The notes under the pieces: model-generated
What the model was told of the DNA's origin: nothing
What the model saw: only the letters and a program-made list of their open reading frames with translations
The model's database searches: none
DNA from: an uncultured Eubacteriales bacterium
GTDB lineage: Bacteria; Bacillota; Clostridia; Christensenellales; Aristaeellaceae
NCBI GenBank assembly: GCA_902765735.1
Contig: CACXBB010000004.1
Coordinates: 1 to 64,000, forward strand
DNA: 64,000 nt
Reading direction: 5' to 3'
Part shown: positions 35,658-46,020 of the stretch, piece by piece
How positions within the stretch are numbered: position 1 is the stretch's first letter
Layout: the number at the start of each line of letters is the position of its first letter
Position numbers and translations under genes: made by a program

Positions 35658-36816
35658 ACGCTTTCTCGGGGGGTTCAAGCTTGACGGGGATGTTCTTCGA
35701 CAGCGCCGTCAGCTCCGCGATGGTGTCCTCGGCGGACTGTATCAGCGACTGCTGGGCGCGCTCCGACGCGATCATCTTCTCGTCGCTCTCGCGGGCGGCC
35801 TTGACGTCCTCCGCCGTGATCAGCATCAGGTCCTCCTTGGAGACGTTGGCGCTCTGGGCCAGCCGATTGGCCTGGGCCACCAGCAGCCGCTCGAACACGT
35901 TGCGCACGCCGCGGGCGTTGCCGAAGGAGATCGAGCTGGTGTTGGCGTCGATGATGTACTGCCGCGCGGCCTCGCGGCCCGCGTCGTCCAGCTTGTACTG
36001 GCCCTTCCTGAGGTTGAGATCGAGTATCGCCGCCATCTCGTCGATGGTGTAGTCATCGAAATGCAGGTAGCGGTTGAAGCGGGACTCCAGGCCGGGGTTG
36101 GAATGTATGAACTTCTCCATCAGCCCGTCGTAGCCCGCGACGATCACCACCAGGTCGTCCCGGTGATCCTCCATGGCCTTGAGCAGCGTGTCGATGGCCT
36201 CCTGGCCGAAGTCGTTCTCGGAACGGCTGTTGAGGGCGTAGGCCTCGTCGATGAACAGCACGCCGCCCAGCGCCTTTTCGATCACGGCGCTGGTCTTGGT
36301 GGCCGTCTGGCCCACGTAGCCCGCCACCAGCCCGGATCGGTCCACCTCCACCAGATGCCCCTTGGTCAGTATCCCGAGGCTCTTGTAGATGCGGGACATG
36401 ATGCGGGCGATCATGGTCTTGCCCGTGCCGGGATTGCCGGTGAACACCATGTGCAGCGACATGTCCACCGTCTTTAGGTCGTTCTGCTGGCGCAGCTTGT
36501 GGATGGTGACCATGTTGATGAGGTTGTTGACCTCTTTTTTGATGCCATCCAGCCCGATCAGCTCGTTGAGCTCCGCCTTGAGGTCGTTGATGTCCTCCGG
36601 CGGGGTCTCCTGTTCGGCCTCCTGCTGCGGCTGCTGCGCCGTCTGCTGGGGCTTTGCCGCCTGAACCTCGGGCTTTTTTTCCTTCTGCTTCGTCTCGGCG
36701 GGCTTGCCGGGCAGATCGTCGCCCCACAGGTCGGCGCCGATGTTGCGCAGGTTGTTGTTGATCAGCGTGCTGATCACGTCCATCTGGGTGCGAATGATTT
36801 CGTCGCGGTTGTCCAT
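35656..36816 (-). CDS. CbbX/SpoVK-like AAA+ ATPase in the glycogen operon
   Basis: The 386-residue protein has an N-terminal region with a Lys/Gln/Glu-rich linker (about residues 38-72), then an AAA+ module of the CbxX/CfqX (CbbX, SpoVK) type. Walker A is FTGNPGTGKTMIARIM near residue 130, Walker B GVLFIDEAYALN, and a SRFNRYLHFDDYT segment carries the arginine finger. The family includes Rubisco activase CbbX and SpoVK. No Rubisco genes are visible. It starts 6 bases after the glgA stop, so it is the last gene of the glgC-glgD-glgA unit; a remodelling role on a glycogen enzyme is possible but unproven. Confidence 0.88.
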   Translation of the reverse strand: MDNRDEIIRTQMDVISTLINNNLRNIGADLWGDDLPGKPAETKQKEKKPEVQAAKPQQTAQQPQQEAEQETPPEDINDLKAELNELIGLDGIKKEVNNLINMVTIHKLRQQNDLKTVDMSLHMVFTGNPGTGKTMIARIMSRIYKSLGILTKGHLVEVDRSGLVAGYVGQTATKTSAVIEKALGGVLFIDEAYALNSRSENDFGQEAIDTLLKAMEDHRDDLVVIVAGYDGLMEKFIHSNPGLESRFNRYLHFDDYTIDEMAAILDLNLRKGQYKLDDAGREAARQYIIDANTSSISFGNARGVRNVFERLLVAQANRLAQSANVSKEDLMLITAEDVKAARESDEKMIASERAQQSLIQSAEDTIAELTALSKNIPVKLEPPEKA

Positions 36817-36822
36817 TATGAT

Positions 36823-38322
36823 TTAGTTCTCCTCTGCCTTCTTGAGAGCGGCTTCCTCCGCCTCGGCCCTCTGCTCGATGGCGCGGCGCTCCAGTATCAT
36901 GCTGTAGAGCGCGATGTACTTCTTCGCCGACTGGTCCCAGCCGTACTGGCCGTTCATGGCGCGGATGGCCAGGCCGTTGAACACGTCGCGCTGCTCGTGG
37001 TACATCTTCACGGCGTTCTCGATCACGTGCAGCATGTCGTGGGCGTTGTAGTAGAGGAAGGTGAAGCCGTTGCCGTCGCCGGTGTACTTGTTGTAGGCGA
37101 GCACGGTGTCCCGCAGGCCGCCGGTTTCGCGGGTGATGGGCAGCGTGCCGTAGCGCAGGGAGATCATCTGGCTCAGACCGCAGGGCTCAAACAGCGAGGG
37201 CATCAGGAACAGATCCGCCGCCGCGTAGATCTTGTGCGCGAGCACGTTGTTCATCTGGAAGTTGGCGGAGACCTGGTTGGGATACTTCCACTGGGCCCAG
37301 CTGAACAGATCCACATAGCGGCTCTCGCCCATGCCCAGCACCACCAGCTGCGCGCCGGTGTTCATGATCTCCGGCAGCACGCACTCCACCAGGTCGAGGC
37401 CCTTCTGGCCGGACAGGCGGGTGATCATGGCGATCATGGGGATGTCGGCGTCCACCTTGAGGCCCAGATCCCGCTGCAGGGCCAGCTTGTTCTCGACCTT
37501 GAGCTCGTAGGTCTCGGCGGTGTAGGGCTTCGCGATGATGCTGTCGCGGGCGGGGTCGTACTCCGCGGTGTCGATGCCGTTCAATATGCCCGAGAGGTGA
37601 TCCACCCGGGAACGCAACAGGCCGTCCAGACGCTCGCCGTAGTAGGCGGTCTGGATCTCCTGGGAATAGGTGGGGGAGACGGTGGTGACCTCATCGGCGA
37701 ACACGATGCCGCCCTTCATGCACGAGCACATGCCGAAGAACTCCAGCGCGTCGCTGGTGTAGGCCCAGGGGCCCAAGTACAGCAGGTCCTCCATCATGTC
37801 GATGGGGAACAGGCCCTGATATTGCAGGTTGTGGATGGTGTAGACAGTGCGGACGTTCTTGTAGAGCTCCAGGTGCTTGTACTGCGCCTTGAGCAGGATC
37901 GGTATGAGGCCCGTCTGCCAGTCGTGGCAATGCAGCACGTCGGGCATGAAGTCGATCTTCGTCAGCGCCTCCAGCACGGCCCGGGAGAAGAACGCGAAGC
38001 GCTCGCCCTCGTCGCCGCCCATGCCGTAGATGTAGTCGCGGCCGAAGTACTGCTCGTTGTCCACAAAGTAGTAGGTGATGCCGCAATAGACCAGCTTCAT
38101 GATGCCCACGTACTGGCGGCGCCAGCCGAGATTGACGTAGAAATAGAGCACGTGCTCCATCTGGTCGCGCCAGGACTGGTCAATGGCCTTGTACAGGGGC
38201 AGGATGACGCGAATATCTTCGCCCGCCTTGAGTATCTCCTTGGGCAGCGCGCTGACGACGTCCGCCAAGCCGCCTGTCTTGACAAAAGGCACACATTCAG
38301 ACGCAGCAAAAAGTATCTTCAT
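36823..38322 (-). CDS. glgA: Glycogen synthase
   Basis: The 499-residue GT5 glycosyltransferase has the N-terminal ADP-glucose motif SECVPFVKTGGLADV, the HCHDWQTGLIP region near residue 130, and the C-terminal acceptor region LFEPCGLSQM near residue 375. It extends alpha-1,4-glucan chains from ADP-glucose. The ATG follows GGGAGGAATGAGCG. Its C-terminus ends in a charged helix rich in Glu and Ala. It is third in the operon after glgC and glgD. Confidence 0.96.
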   Translation of the reverse strand: MKILFAASECVPFVKTGGLADVVSALPKEILKAGEDIRVILPLYKAIDQSWRDQMEHVLYFYVNLGWRRQYVGIMKLVYCGITYYFVDNEQYFGRDYIYGMGGDEGERFAFFSRAVLEALTKIDFMPDVLHCHDWQTGLIPILLKAQYKHLELYKNVRTVYTIHNLQYQGLFPIDMMEDLLYLGPWAYTSDALEFFGMCSCMKGGIVFADEVTTVSPTYSQEIQTAYYGERLDGLLRSRVDHLSGILNGIDTAEYDPARDSIIAKPYTAETYELKVENKLALQRDLGLKVDADIPMIAMITRLSGQKGLDLVECVLPEIMNTGAQLVVLGMGESRYVDLFSWAQWKYPNQVSANFQMNNVLAHKIYAAADLFLMPSLFEPCGLSQMISLRYGTLPITRETGGLRDTVLAYNKYTGDGNGFTFLYYNAHDMLHVIENAVKMYHEQRDVFNGLAIRAMNGQYGWDQSAKKYIALYSMILERRAIEQRAEAEEAALKKAEEN

Positions 38323-38364
38323 CGCTCATTCCTCCCGGTTTCGATTGATATGCGCCCGCCTCCG

Positions 38365-38393
38365 CCCGGCGGCATTAACTACATCCCGCCGGG
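38365..38393 (-). repeat. Intercistronic hairpin between glgD and glgA
   Basis: CCCGGCGG and CCGCCGGG form a perfect 8-base stem around 13 bases. There is no T-run, so it may mark mRNA processing or differential stability within the operon. Confidence 0.5.
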
Positions 38394-38408
38394 TGCCGAG
38401 GCGCGCCG

Positions 38409-39548
38409 TTAAAGGGTGATATTCTTGCCAATGACGATCGGATACTGGCTCTGGCCGATCAGTCTGCCATGGCTGCGAATGGTCACTTCCTTGTCGAAGA
38501 TCACGTTCTCCAGCTCCACGTCGTCCTCGATATAGCTGTCCTGCATGATCACGCAGTTCTTGAGGCGCGCGCCCTTGCCGACGCGCACGCCGCGGAACAG
38601 TACGCAGTTCTCCACCGTGCCGTCGATCACGCAGCCGTCCGCCACCAGGGAATTGGTGACCTTCGCGCCGGCACGATAGATGGTGGGCACGGAGTCGCGG
38701 GTCTTGGTGAAGACGGGGTTTTTGCCGAACAGGGCGTCACGCACCTCGGGCTTCAAAAGATCGAGGCTCAGGTTGAAGTAGCCGCGGATGGTCTCGACCC
38801 TGCGGTAGTAGCTCTCTTCCTCGTAGCCCATGATCTTCAGGCTGCCGGCCTGTATGGCGGGCAGCAGCACGTCCGCGTACATGTCGTGGGAGCCGCGGGA
38901 GAGCGCCTGGTCCACCAGGTAGATCAGCAGCGTGCGCTTGACCATCATCAAGCTCAGGAACAGGTTCTCAAAGCTGGCGGCGTTGGGGTTGATCTCCAGG
39001 TTGGCGACGTTTTTGTCGTGGTCCAGGTCCATGTAGACGTGGTTGTTCTTGGAGGAGGAGGAGAACTCGGTGATCTCCGGGGTGACCTTCTTGTACATCA
39101 TGGTGATGTCCGCGCGCGACTTGATGTGCTGATCGATCATCGGCTCGAAGGACGTGGTCATGATGTAGTCGCTGTCGGTCAAAATCACGAAGTCCTGCTT
39201 GGAGCGGCGCAGGTAGTCGAAGTTGGAGCGCAGGGCGTCCAGCAGGCCGTTGTACTCGCCGCTGTTGTCGCGGGTCATGAACGGGGGCAGTATGAACAGG
39301 CCGTTGTTGCGGGTGTGCAGGTCCCAGTCCTTGCCTGATCCCAGGTGGTCCATCAGCGAGGAGTAGTTCTTCTGCGCGATGATGCCCACGTTGTGGATGC
39401 CGGAATTGACCATGTTGGACAGTGTGAAATCGATAAGGCGGTAGCGACCGGCCACCGGAATCGCGGCGACCGCGCGCTGGCTGGTCAGCTCACGCAGGTT
39501 AAGATCGTCCTTTGAGGTATAGACGATACCCATGACATCATTTTTCAT
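38409..39548 (-). CDS. glgD: Glucose-1-phosphate adenylyltransferase subunit GlgD
   Basis: The 379-residue protein is the GlgD paralogue of ADP-glucose pyrophosphorylase: RYRLIDFTLSNMVNSGIHNV near residue 35, FVILTDSDYIMT, and a left-handed beta-helix end. The catalytic GGxGxRL loop at the N-terminus of GlgC is replaced (here GIVYTSKDDLNLRELTSQRA), as expected of a regulatory GlgD. It pairs with GlgC, encoded 7 bases upstream, to make the active heteromer typical of Firmicutes. Confidence 0.94.
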   Translation of the reverse strand: MKNDVMGIVYTSKDDLNLRELTSQRAVAAIPVAGRYRLIDFTLSNMVNSGIHNVGIIAQKNYSSLMDHLGSGKDWDLHTRNNGLFILPPFMTRDNSGEYNGLLDALRSNFDYLRRSKQDFVILTDSDYIMTTSFEPMIDQHIKSRADITMMYKKVTPEITEFSSSSKNNHVYMDLDHDKNVANLEINPNAASFENLFLSLMMVKRTLLIYLVDQALSRGSHDMYADVLLPAIQAGSLKIMGYEEESYYRRVETIRGYFNLSLDLLKPEVRDALFGKNPVFTKTRDSVPTIYRAGAKVTNSLVADGCVIDGTVENCVLFRGVRVGKGARLKNCVIMQDSYIEDDVELENVIFDKEVTIRSHGRLIGQSQYPIVIGKNITL

Positions 39549-39555
39549 CTTCTGC

Positions 39556-40746
<1,191 letters not shown>

Positions 40747-40806
40747 GCTCAATCCCTGCTTTCATGATGTAGTTGGAAGGACGATTATTATGCCCATTAC
40801 CAAATC

Positions 40807-40835
40807 ATAATATTAGTATACAACAAAATCTGCAA
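40807..40835 (-). promoter_or_regulatory. Promoter of the glycogen operon
   Basis: On the minus strand TTGCAG (40835-40830) is followed after 17 bases by TATTAT (40812-40807), about 60 bases before glgC. Confidence 0.6.
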
Positions 40836-40863
40836 AAAATCCAGTCCAAATCGCATGTTTTTG

Positions 40864-42027
40864 TCAATTATTTTGCGTACACAGTCGATAAGTTTCGTTG
40901 ACGACCATGAATTCCTCGTCCGCGGGGATCACGTGGACGCTGATTTTGGACTCCGGCGCGGAGATCAGGCGCTCGCCGGAGCCGCTCAGATTGCTGTCTT
41001 CGTCCGGGATCACGCCCATATACGCCATGGCCGTCATGATGCGTCCCCGCAGCGGGGCGTAGTTTTCGCCGATGCCGCCGGTGAAGGCCAGCGCGTCCAG
41101 CCCGCCCAGCTCCATGGTGTACGCGCCGATGTAGCGCAGTATGGCCGTGGCGTACACGTCCATGGCCAGCTTCGCCCGGGCGCTGCCCGCGCGGATGGCG
41201 GCGTCCACGTCCCGCAAATCGCCGCTGGTGCCGGAGAGGCCCTTCATGCCGCCGTTTTTGCCCAGACCCTCGAAGATCTCCTGAAGCGTCAGGCCCTGCT
41301 TCAACAGATAGGGGATCAGGTACACGTCCACGTCCCCGGTGCGGCTGGCGTGGGGGATGCCCATCTGGAGCGAGAAGCCGAAGCTGTTGTCCACGCTCTT
41401 GCCGTCCAGTATGGCGCAGATCGACCCGCTGCCGCCCAGGTGGCAGGAGATCACCCGCCGCCTGTCCTTCAGCTTTTGCGCGATGTAGCCGTGGCTAGCA
41501 CCGTGGTAGCCCATGCGCATGCAGCCGTACTTTTCGGTCCACTCGTAGGGCACCGGGAACACCCGGCGCTCCAGCGGGATCGTGCGGTGGAAGGCGGTCT
41601 CGAACACGCCCACCCGCGGCACCTCCGGCAGCAGCTTTTCGAACACGCCGATGGCCTCCAGGTACGGGCCGTTGTGGGCCGGGGCCACCGGGAAGTAGGC
41701 CCGCATGCCGTCGAGCACGTCCTGCGTCAGAAAGTGGACGCCGTAGTGGTCCTTCGACAGCACCGTCTTGAAGCCCACCGCCTCGATGGCGTCCAGGCGC
41801 TCCACCGTGTCCGTCAGCGCGTCCAGGAAGCGCCGGATGCCGCAGGTGTAGTCCGGGATGTCCAGCCCGTCCTCCCTAAGATGGGCCGCGGCGGAGTTGT
41901 AGTGGAATATGGCGTCCTTCGACCCCACGCGCTCCACCTTGCCGTCGGCCAGCACCGCGTGGCCGGGCATCTCCCACAGCTTGAACTTCAGCGACGTGCT
42001 GCCCGCGTTGCATATCAGTATCTTCAA
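40864..42027 (-). CDS. ackA: Acetate kinase
   Basis: The 387-residue protein is an ASKHA-fold acetate kinase: ILICNAGSTSLKFKL at the start, RVGVFETAFHRTIP, CHLGGSGSICAILDGKSVD near residue 200 and LAFTGGIGENYAPLR near residue 315. It interconverts acetyl-phosphate and ADP with acetate and ATP. The canonical NxGSSS reads NAGSTS. It lies upstream of the glycogen operon but has its own promoter. No phosphotransacetylase gene is adjacent. Confidence 0.95.
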   Translation of the reverse strand: MKILICNAGSTSLKFKLWEMPGHAVLADGKVERVGSKDAIFHYNSAAAHLREDGLDIPDYTCGIRRFLDALTDTVERLDAIEAVGFKTVLSKDHYGVHFLTQDVLDGMRAYFPVAPAHNGPYLEAIGVFEKLLPEVPRVGVFETAFHRTIPLERRVFPVPYEWTEKYGCMRMGYHGASHGYIAQKLKDRRRVISCHLGGSGSICAILDGKSVDNSFGFSLQMGIPHASRTGDVDVYLIPYLLKQGLTLQEIFEGLGKNGGMKGLSGTSGDLRDVDAAIRAGSARAKLAMDVYATAILRYIGAYTMELGGLDALAFTGGIGENYAPLRGRIMTAMAYMGVIPDEDSNLSGSGERLISAPESKISVHVIPADEEFMVVNETYRLCTQNN

Positions 42028-42048
42028 CGTCGATCACCTCGTGTTTCT

Positions 42049-42077
42049 ATATTACTATAAGAAAGGGATAAATGCAA
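42049..42077 (-). promoter_or_regulatory. Promoter of ackA
   Basis: On the minus strand TTGCAT (42077-42072) is followed after 17 bases by TAATAT (42054-42049), about 20 bases before the ackA start. Confidence 0.65.
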
Positions 42078-42138
42078 CAATTAATTAACAGCGCATACTC
42101 CCTGTGTATCGTGCGCACAATAGCGTCGAGGTGATGTT

Positions 42139-43107
42139 ATGAAACCGATGAAATGCCTTGCGGCGCTGATGCTGCTGGCGGTGGCGCTGGGCGGCTGCAT
42201 GAACCGGGCGAAGCCGGAGCGCTGGACGCCCACGGAGGACGTGCCCGAGATCCCCCGCAAGCTCGAGCGGGCGGAGAGCGGGGGCGTGCCGACGCTGTCG
42301 GTGTACGATACCGGGCGGGAGGCGGTGTCCGACATGGACATCGAGACCTACGTGGAGGGCGTTGTGGCCGGCGAGATGAAGAACGACTGGCCCCTCGAGG
42401 CGCTCAAGGCCCAGGCGATCCTGGCGCGGACCTTCACCCTGCGGTTCTGCGCGGACAAGTCCTCGAAGTACAAGGGCGCGGACATCTCCACCGACGTGAC
42501 GGAGGCCCAGGCTTACGACGCGAAGAGCGTCAACGACGCGATCCGTCAGGCCGTCAAGGAGACCCGGGGCATGGCCATGGCGTATCAGGGCGAATACCCC
42601 TACGCCTGGTTCCACGCCCACGCCGGGGGCATGACCGAGCTGCCCACGGTGTCGCTGGACTACGGGAAAGCAGACCCGGCTTACCTCAGACCCGTGGAGT
42701 CCCGGGAATCCGACAGTGCGCCGGAGAGCGTGAAGGCGTGGACGGCGCGCTTCACCATAAAGCAGGTCGCCGACGCCTGCAGGGAGGCGGGGACGAAGGT
42801 GAAAACCGTCGAGTCGGTGGCGGTCGGCGAAAAGGGACAGTCCGGCCGGGCAAAGACGCTGAAGGTCAACGGGCAGGAGGTCTCAGCGCCCTCCTTCCGC
42901 ATCGCCATCGGCGCGAACCGTTTGAAGAGCACGCTCATCGACGATATCGAGGTGGACGACGGCCACGTGACCTTCACAGGCAGGGGCTTCGGCCACGGCG
43001 TGGGGATGTCCCAGTGGGGCGCCTACGCCATGGCGGAGCAGGGGCAGAGCGCGGAGGAGATCATCCGCCACTACTTTCAGGACATCGACATCGTCAAGCT
43101 GTGGTAG
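42139..43107 (+). CDS. spoIID: SpoIID/LytB-domain protein (stage II sporulation protein D-like)
   Basis: The 322-residue protein has an N-terminal hydrophobic signal ending in a lipobox-like LGGC (Cys near residue 20) and a SpoIID domain: DIETYVEGVVAGEM, the catalytic-region ALKAQAILARTF, AWFHAHAGGMTE, and RGFGHGVGMSQWGA near the C-terminus. SpoIID is a lytic transglycosylase needed for engulfment. It is divergent from ackA. The lipobox could indicate a lipoprotein paralogue instead of a membrane-anchored SpoIID. A terminator follows. Confidence 0.9.
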   Translation: MKPMKCLAALMLLAVALGGCMNRAKPERWTPTEDVPEIPRKLERAESGGVPTLSVYDTGREAVSDMDIETYVEGVVAGEMKNDWPLEALKAQAILARTFTLRFCADKSSKYKGADISTDVTEAQAYDAKSVNDAIRQAVKETRGMAMAYQGEYPYAWFHAHAGGMTELPTVSLDYGKADPAYLRPVESRESDSAPESVKAWTARFTIKQVADACREAGTKVKTVESVAVGEKGQSGRAKTLKVNGQEVSAPSFRIAIGANRLKSTLIDDIEVDDGHVTFTGRGFGHGVGMSQWGAYAMAEQGQSAEEIIRHYFQDIDIVKLW

Positions 43108-43110
43108 CGC

Positions 43111-43143
43111 AGAATGCCGCCTTCACGGGTGGCATTCTTTACG
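43111..43143 (+). terminator. Intrinsic terminator after spoIID
   Basis: AGAATGCC pairs with GGCATTCT around a GC-rich loop and ends in TTTA. A possible -10 TATAAT for the next gene lies at 43153-43158. Confidence 0.75.
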
Positions 43144-43188
43144 TTCGCCTGATATAATACAGGCAAACGTTCGGGGGAGGCGGTCGCC

Positions 43189-44124
43189 ATGCGGGGAAAA
43201 GGCTGGATTGCCGCGCTGCTGTTGCTGGCGCTCATGCTGTCCGGCTGCCGGCCTCTGGTGGCGGACGCCCCGAAGCAGCTGACGGTCTATGCCACGTTCT
43301 ACCCGATCTATGCACTGACGGACGCCGTCGCGCAGGGCGTGCCGGACCTCGCGCTGCACTGTCTGACGCAGCCCCAGGACGGCTGCCTGCGAAGCTACGC
43401 GCTGTCCGACTGGGACATCTACCTGCTATCGTCCGCCGACGCGGTGATCGCGGGCGGCAGGGGACTGGAGGCCTTCGAGAGCGGGCTGTTTTCGATGGGA
43501 GAGAAGGGCCCGGCGGTGTCGGCGGTGCTGTACAACCTGGAGCTCGTCAACGCCCGCGAAAACCACGGGGGCGCGGAGGCGGAATCCCATCTGGACGGCC
43601 CGAACCCGCACCTGTACATGTCCGTCGAGGGCGCGAAGCGGATCGTGGAGAGCATCGCCGCGACGCTTCAGACCTTCGACCCCGGCTGTGATCAGACCTA
43701 CATCGACAACGCGGCCAAGGCCGTCGAGAGGCTGGAGGTGCTGCAGGGTCAGATCCGGGAGATCACCGGCGATCTGTCCGGGAAGAAGGTCATACTGATG
43801 AGCGAGGCGCTCGTCTACGTGGCGAAGGATTACGGCCTCGATATCGCGGGGCAGTTCGACCGGGAGCCCGGCACGGCGCTTTATGACAGCGACCTGGCCG
43901 CGTGCCTGGAGGCGCTCGGGGCGTATGATTCAAGGGTCGTATTGATCGAAAAGCAGGCCCCGGCGGCGCTCATACGGGCGCTGGAGGCGGCCGGGTATCG
44001 CGTGGCGCGGATCGACAACCTGTCCGCGCACCGGGAGGACGAGGGCTTCGAGGGATACATCGAGGCGCAAACAAACAACGCCCGAGCCATTCGCAGGGCG
44101 TTTGACGGGGAGGCAGACGTGTGA
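43189..44124 (+). CDS. Orphan zinc/manganese-type ABC substrate-binding lipoprotein
   Basis: The 311-residue protein has a lipoprotein signal (LMLSGC near residue 20) and a cluster A-I (ZnuA-type) binding fold. LTVYATFYPIYALTDAVAQ is the usual first strand, GPNPHLYMSVEGAKRI supplies a metal-binding His, and a long backbone helix (DQTYIDNAAKAVERLEVLQ) links the lobes. Several of the usual four metal ligands are not obvious, so the ligand may differ. No permease or ATPase gene is adjacent. It shares a 4-base overlap with RNase H, hence co-transcription. Confidence 0.82.
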   Translation: MRGKGWIAALLLLALMLSGCRPLVADAPKQLTVYATFYPIYALTDAVAQGVPDLALHCLTQPQDGCLRSYALSDWDIYLLSSADAVIAGGRGLEAFESGLFSMGEKGPAVSAVLYNLELVNARENHGGAEAESHLDGPNPHLYMSVEGAKRIVESIAATLQTFDPGCDQTYIDNAAKAVERLEVLQGQIREITGDLSGKKVILMSEALVYVAKDYGLDIAGQFDREPGTALYDSDLAACLEALGAYDSRVVLIEKQAPAALIRALEAAGYRVARIDNLSAHREDEGFEGYIEAQTNNARAIRRAFDGEADV

Positions 44125-44567
44125 AAGAGGTCGTGATCTACACCGATGGCGCGTGCTCCGGCAATCCGGGGCCGGGCGGCTGGGGCGCGATACTGATCTA
44201 TAAGGACAAAAAGCTGGAGCTGTCCGGCTACGAGGCCCGCACCACCAACAACCGCATGGAGCTGCTGGCCCCGATCCAGGCGCTGTCCCGGCTCAGGGAG
44301 CCCTGCGCGGTCAGCGTGTATTCCGACAGCGCCTATCTCGTCAACGCCTTCAATCAGCGCTGGCTGGACAACTGGCAAAAGCACAACTGGCTGAAGAGCG
44401 ATAAAAAGCCCGTGGAGAACCAGGATCTGTGGAAGCAGCTGCTTGAGTATACAAGTATACATAATGTCCGGTGGATCAAGGTCAAGGGCCACGCGAACAA
44501 CGCCTATAACAACCGCTGCGACGAGCTGGCCACCGGGGAGATCAAGCAGCACTATATCAAGATTTAA
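44121..44567 (+). CDS. rnhA: Ribonuclease HI
   Basis: The 148-residue protein has the RNase H core: VIYTDGACSGNPGPGGWG with the first Asp, the Glu in NNRMELLAPIQAL, VYSDSAYLVNA and a C-terminal Asp in NRCDELA. It degrades RNA in RNA-DNA hybrids. The GTG start overlaps the preceding stop by 4 bases. The 3' end overlaps the convergent recombinase gene by 4 bases. Size is typical. Confidence 0.95.
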   Translation: MKEVVIYTDGACSGNPGPGGWGAILIYKDKKLELSGYEARTTNNRMELLAPIQALSRLREPCAVSVYSDSAYLVNAFNQRWLDNWQKHNWLKSDKKPVENQDLWKQLLEYTSIHNVRWIKVKGHANNAYNNRCDELATGEIKQHYIKI

Positions 44568-45622
44568 TCCTTGCCGTCGTCCCGCAGGTGCACCGATTTG
44601 GCCGCCAGGCGGCGTCGATCGTCGGACATGGCGGCGTAGTGCTTGCGGGTGGTGTTGACGTCGCTGTGGCCCAGCACGTCGGCCACCAGGTAGATGTCGC
44701 CGGTCTCGCGGTACAGATTGGTGCCGAAGGTGCTGCGCAGCTTGTGGGGGCTTAAGTGTTTTTTCAGCGGCGCGGCCTGGGAGGCGTACTTCTTGACCAT
44801 GACCTGCACGGCGCGCACCGAGATGCGCTTGTTCTGAAGCGACAGAAACAGGGCGTCCTCGTGACCGGGCAGCGGCGTGAGCTCCCGGCGCAGCTTCAGA
44901 TAGCGCTTCAATACGTCGGCGACCTCGTCCGGGAAGTACAGTATGGCCTGATTGCCGCCCTTGCGGGTGACCATGAAGCCGTTGATGGAGAAGTCGATGT
45001 CGCCGATGTTGACGCCCACCAGCTCGCTGACGCGGATGCCCGTGCCCAGAAATAGCGTCAGTATCGCCAGATCGCGGGTGCGGGTGTGCTCGTTGTACTT
45101 CTTCTGCTGCTCGCTGAGCTTTTCGCCGGACTCCACGTAATCCAGCATGCGGGCCACCTCGTCGATCTCCAGCAAGATGATCGGCTTTTTTTTGCGCTTG
45201 GGCATGTCCACCAGCGCGGCGGGGTCGGCCTCAATGTAGCCGTTTTTATACAGAAATTTGTAAAAACTGCGTAAAGACGCGAGTTTGCGCATTTTGCCCA
45301 AATTATCGTTGGAATATTCGACATCGTCCTTGACGTAGAGCCCGAGGTAGTCCAGATACATGTGGATGTCCCGGGAGGTGACGCGGGCGAGGTCTTCGGC
45401 CTCGAAGTCCGCCGGCTTGCGCCCGGAGAATTTGGGCAACTCGTCGCACAGGAAGCCGAAGAACAGTTTTAGATCGGAGACGTAGGCGTAGCGCGTCAGC
45501 GGCTGCGTGGTGGAATCGATGGCCATGATGAAATCATAGCACACGCCGGGCAATTCGCGCAGCGTGTCGCGCGTTAGGAGCTGAAGCTCCTTGGCGCGCT
45601 GTTGGGCGTAGGTTTCGGGCAT
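44564..45622 (-). CDS. Tyrosine recombinase, XerC/XerD-like
   Basis: The 352-residue protein has an N-terminal core-binding domain (residues about 30-140) and a catalytic domain with the family residues: Arg in GTGIRVSELVG, a Lys in MVTRKGGNQA, HKLRSTFGT (His-x-x-Arg), VLGHSDVNTTRKHY with the second His and the nucleophile Tyr. It resembles chromosomal XerC/D recombinases. The start at 45622 follows AGGGAGG; a longer frame to 45697 is not needed. It is the last gene of the Cys-rich operon. No att-like repeats are visible, so a housekeeping role is more likely than an integrase. Confidence 0.88.
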   Translation of the reverse strand: MPETYAQQRAKELQLLTRDTLRELPGVCYDFIMAIDSTTQPLTRYAYVSDLKLFFGFLCDELPKFSGRKPADFEAEDLARVTSRDIHMYLDYLGLYVKDDVEYSNDNLGKMRKLASLRSFYKFLYKNGYIEADPAALVDMPKRKKKPIILLEIDEVARMLDYVESGEKLSEQQKKYNEHTRTRDLAILTLFLGTGIRVSELVGVNIGDIDFSINGFMVTRKGGNQAILYFPDEVADVLKRYLKLRRELTPLPGHEDALFLSLQNKRISVRAVQVMVKKYASQAAPLKKHLSPHKLRSTFGTNLYRETGDIYLVADVLGHSDVNTTRKHYAAMSDDRRRLAAKSVHLRDDGKD

Positions 45623-45700
45623 AGGGCCTCCCTGGGCGGCTTTCCGCGCCCTATCTTTTCGCAAAAGCGGTCTTTTGCGCATAGTTATGGAATCCACAGG

Positions 45701-46003
45701 TCAACCCGCGTCGGGTCCCCCGCGGGATTGTTTTTTGAGCTTCGGCGTGTACTGCTTGGGTTCAAAGCACGTAAACGGCTTTTCGTCGCCGCCCTGCGCC
45801 AGGTCCTCCCGCAGCTGCCGGTACACGTCGCCGTCCGCGCCGTCGTCGATGATCTCATCGATTTCGATGGCGTTGTAATCCGCGCCCGTCTGCAAACACT
45901 TCATGCAGTTGTCGCAGATCTTGTTCGGATCGAGATCGCACACGTTGCACTCGCCGCAATCATCGCAGATCTTCGTCTCGTCCAGCAGGCAGTATTTCGT
46001 CAC
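45701..46003 (-). CDS. CxxC-rich small protein
   Basis: The 100-residue protein opens with repeated cysteine pairs (CDDCGECNVCDL, then CDNCMKC) separated by acidic linkers, giving two clusters able to hold zinc or an iron-sulfur cluster. The C-terminal half is acidic then basic. The GTG start at 46003 has GGGGGAG at 8 bases; the longer frame upstream overlaps the next gene and is rejected. I do not recognise a named domain. It belongs to a run of Cys-rich proteins. Confidence 0.78.
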   Translation of the reverse strand: MTKYCLLDETKICDDCGECNVCDLDPNKICDNCMKCLQTGADYNAIEIDEIIDDGADGDVYRQLREDLAQGGDEKPFTCFEPKQYTPKLKKQSRGGPDAG

Positions 46004-46020
46004 GTCAAGGTCTCCCCCTG

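Noticed and set aside
36499-38412. 637-codon plus-strand frame
   Set aside because: Antisense shadow of glgA and the AAA+ gene; composition is typical of codon-bias shadows.
44564-45622. Phage or integrative-element integrase
   Set aside because: The recombinase lies in a conserved housekeeping context, with no att-like repeats, tRNA target or phage genes nearby.
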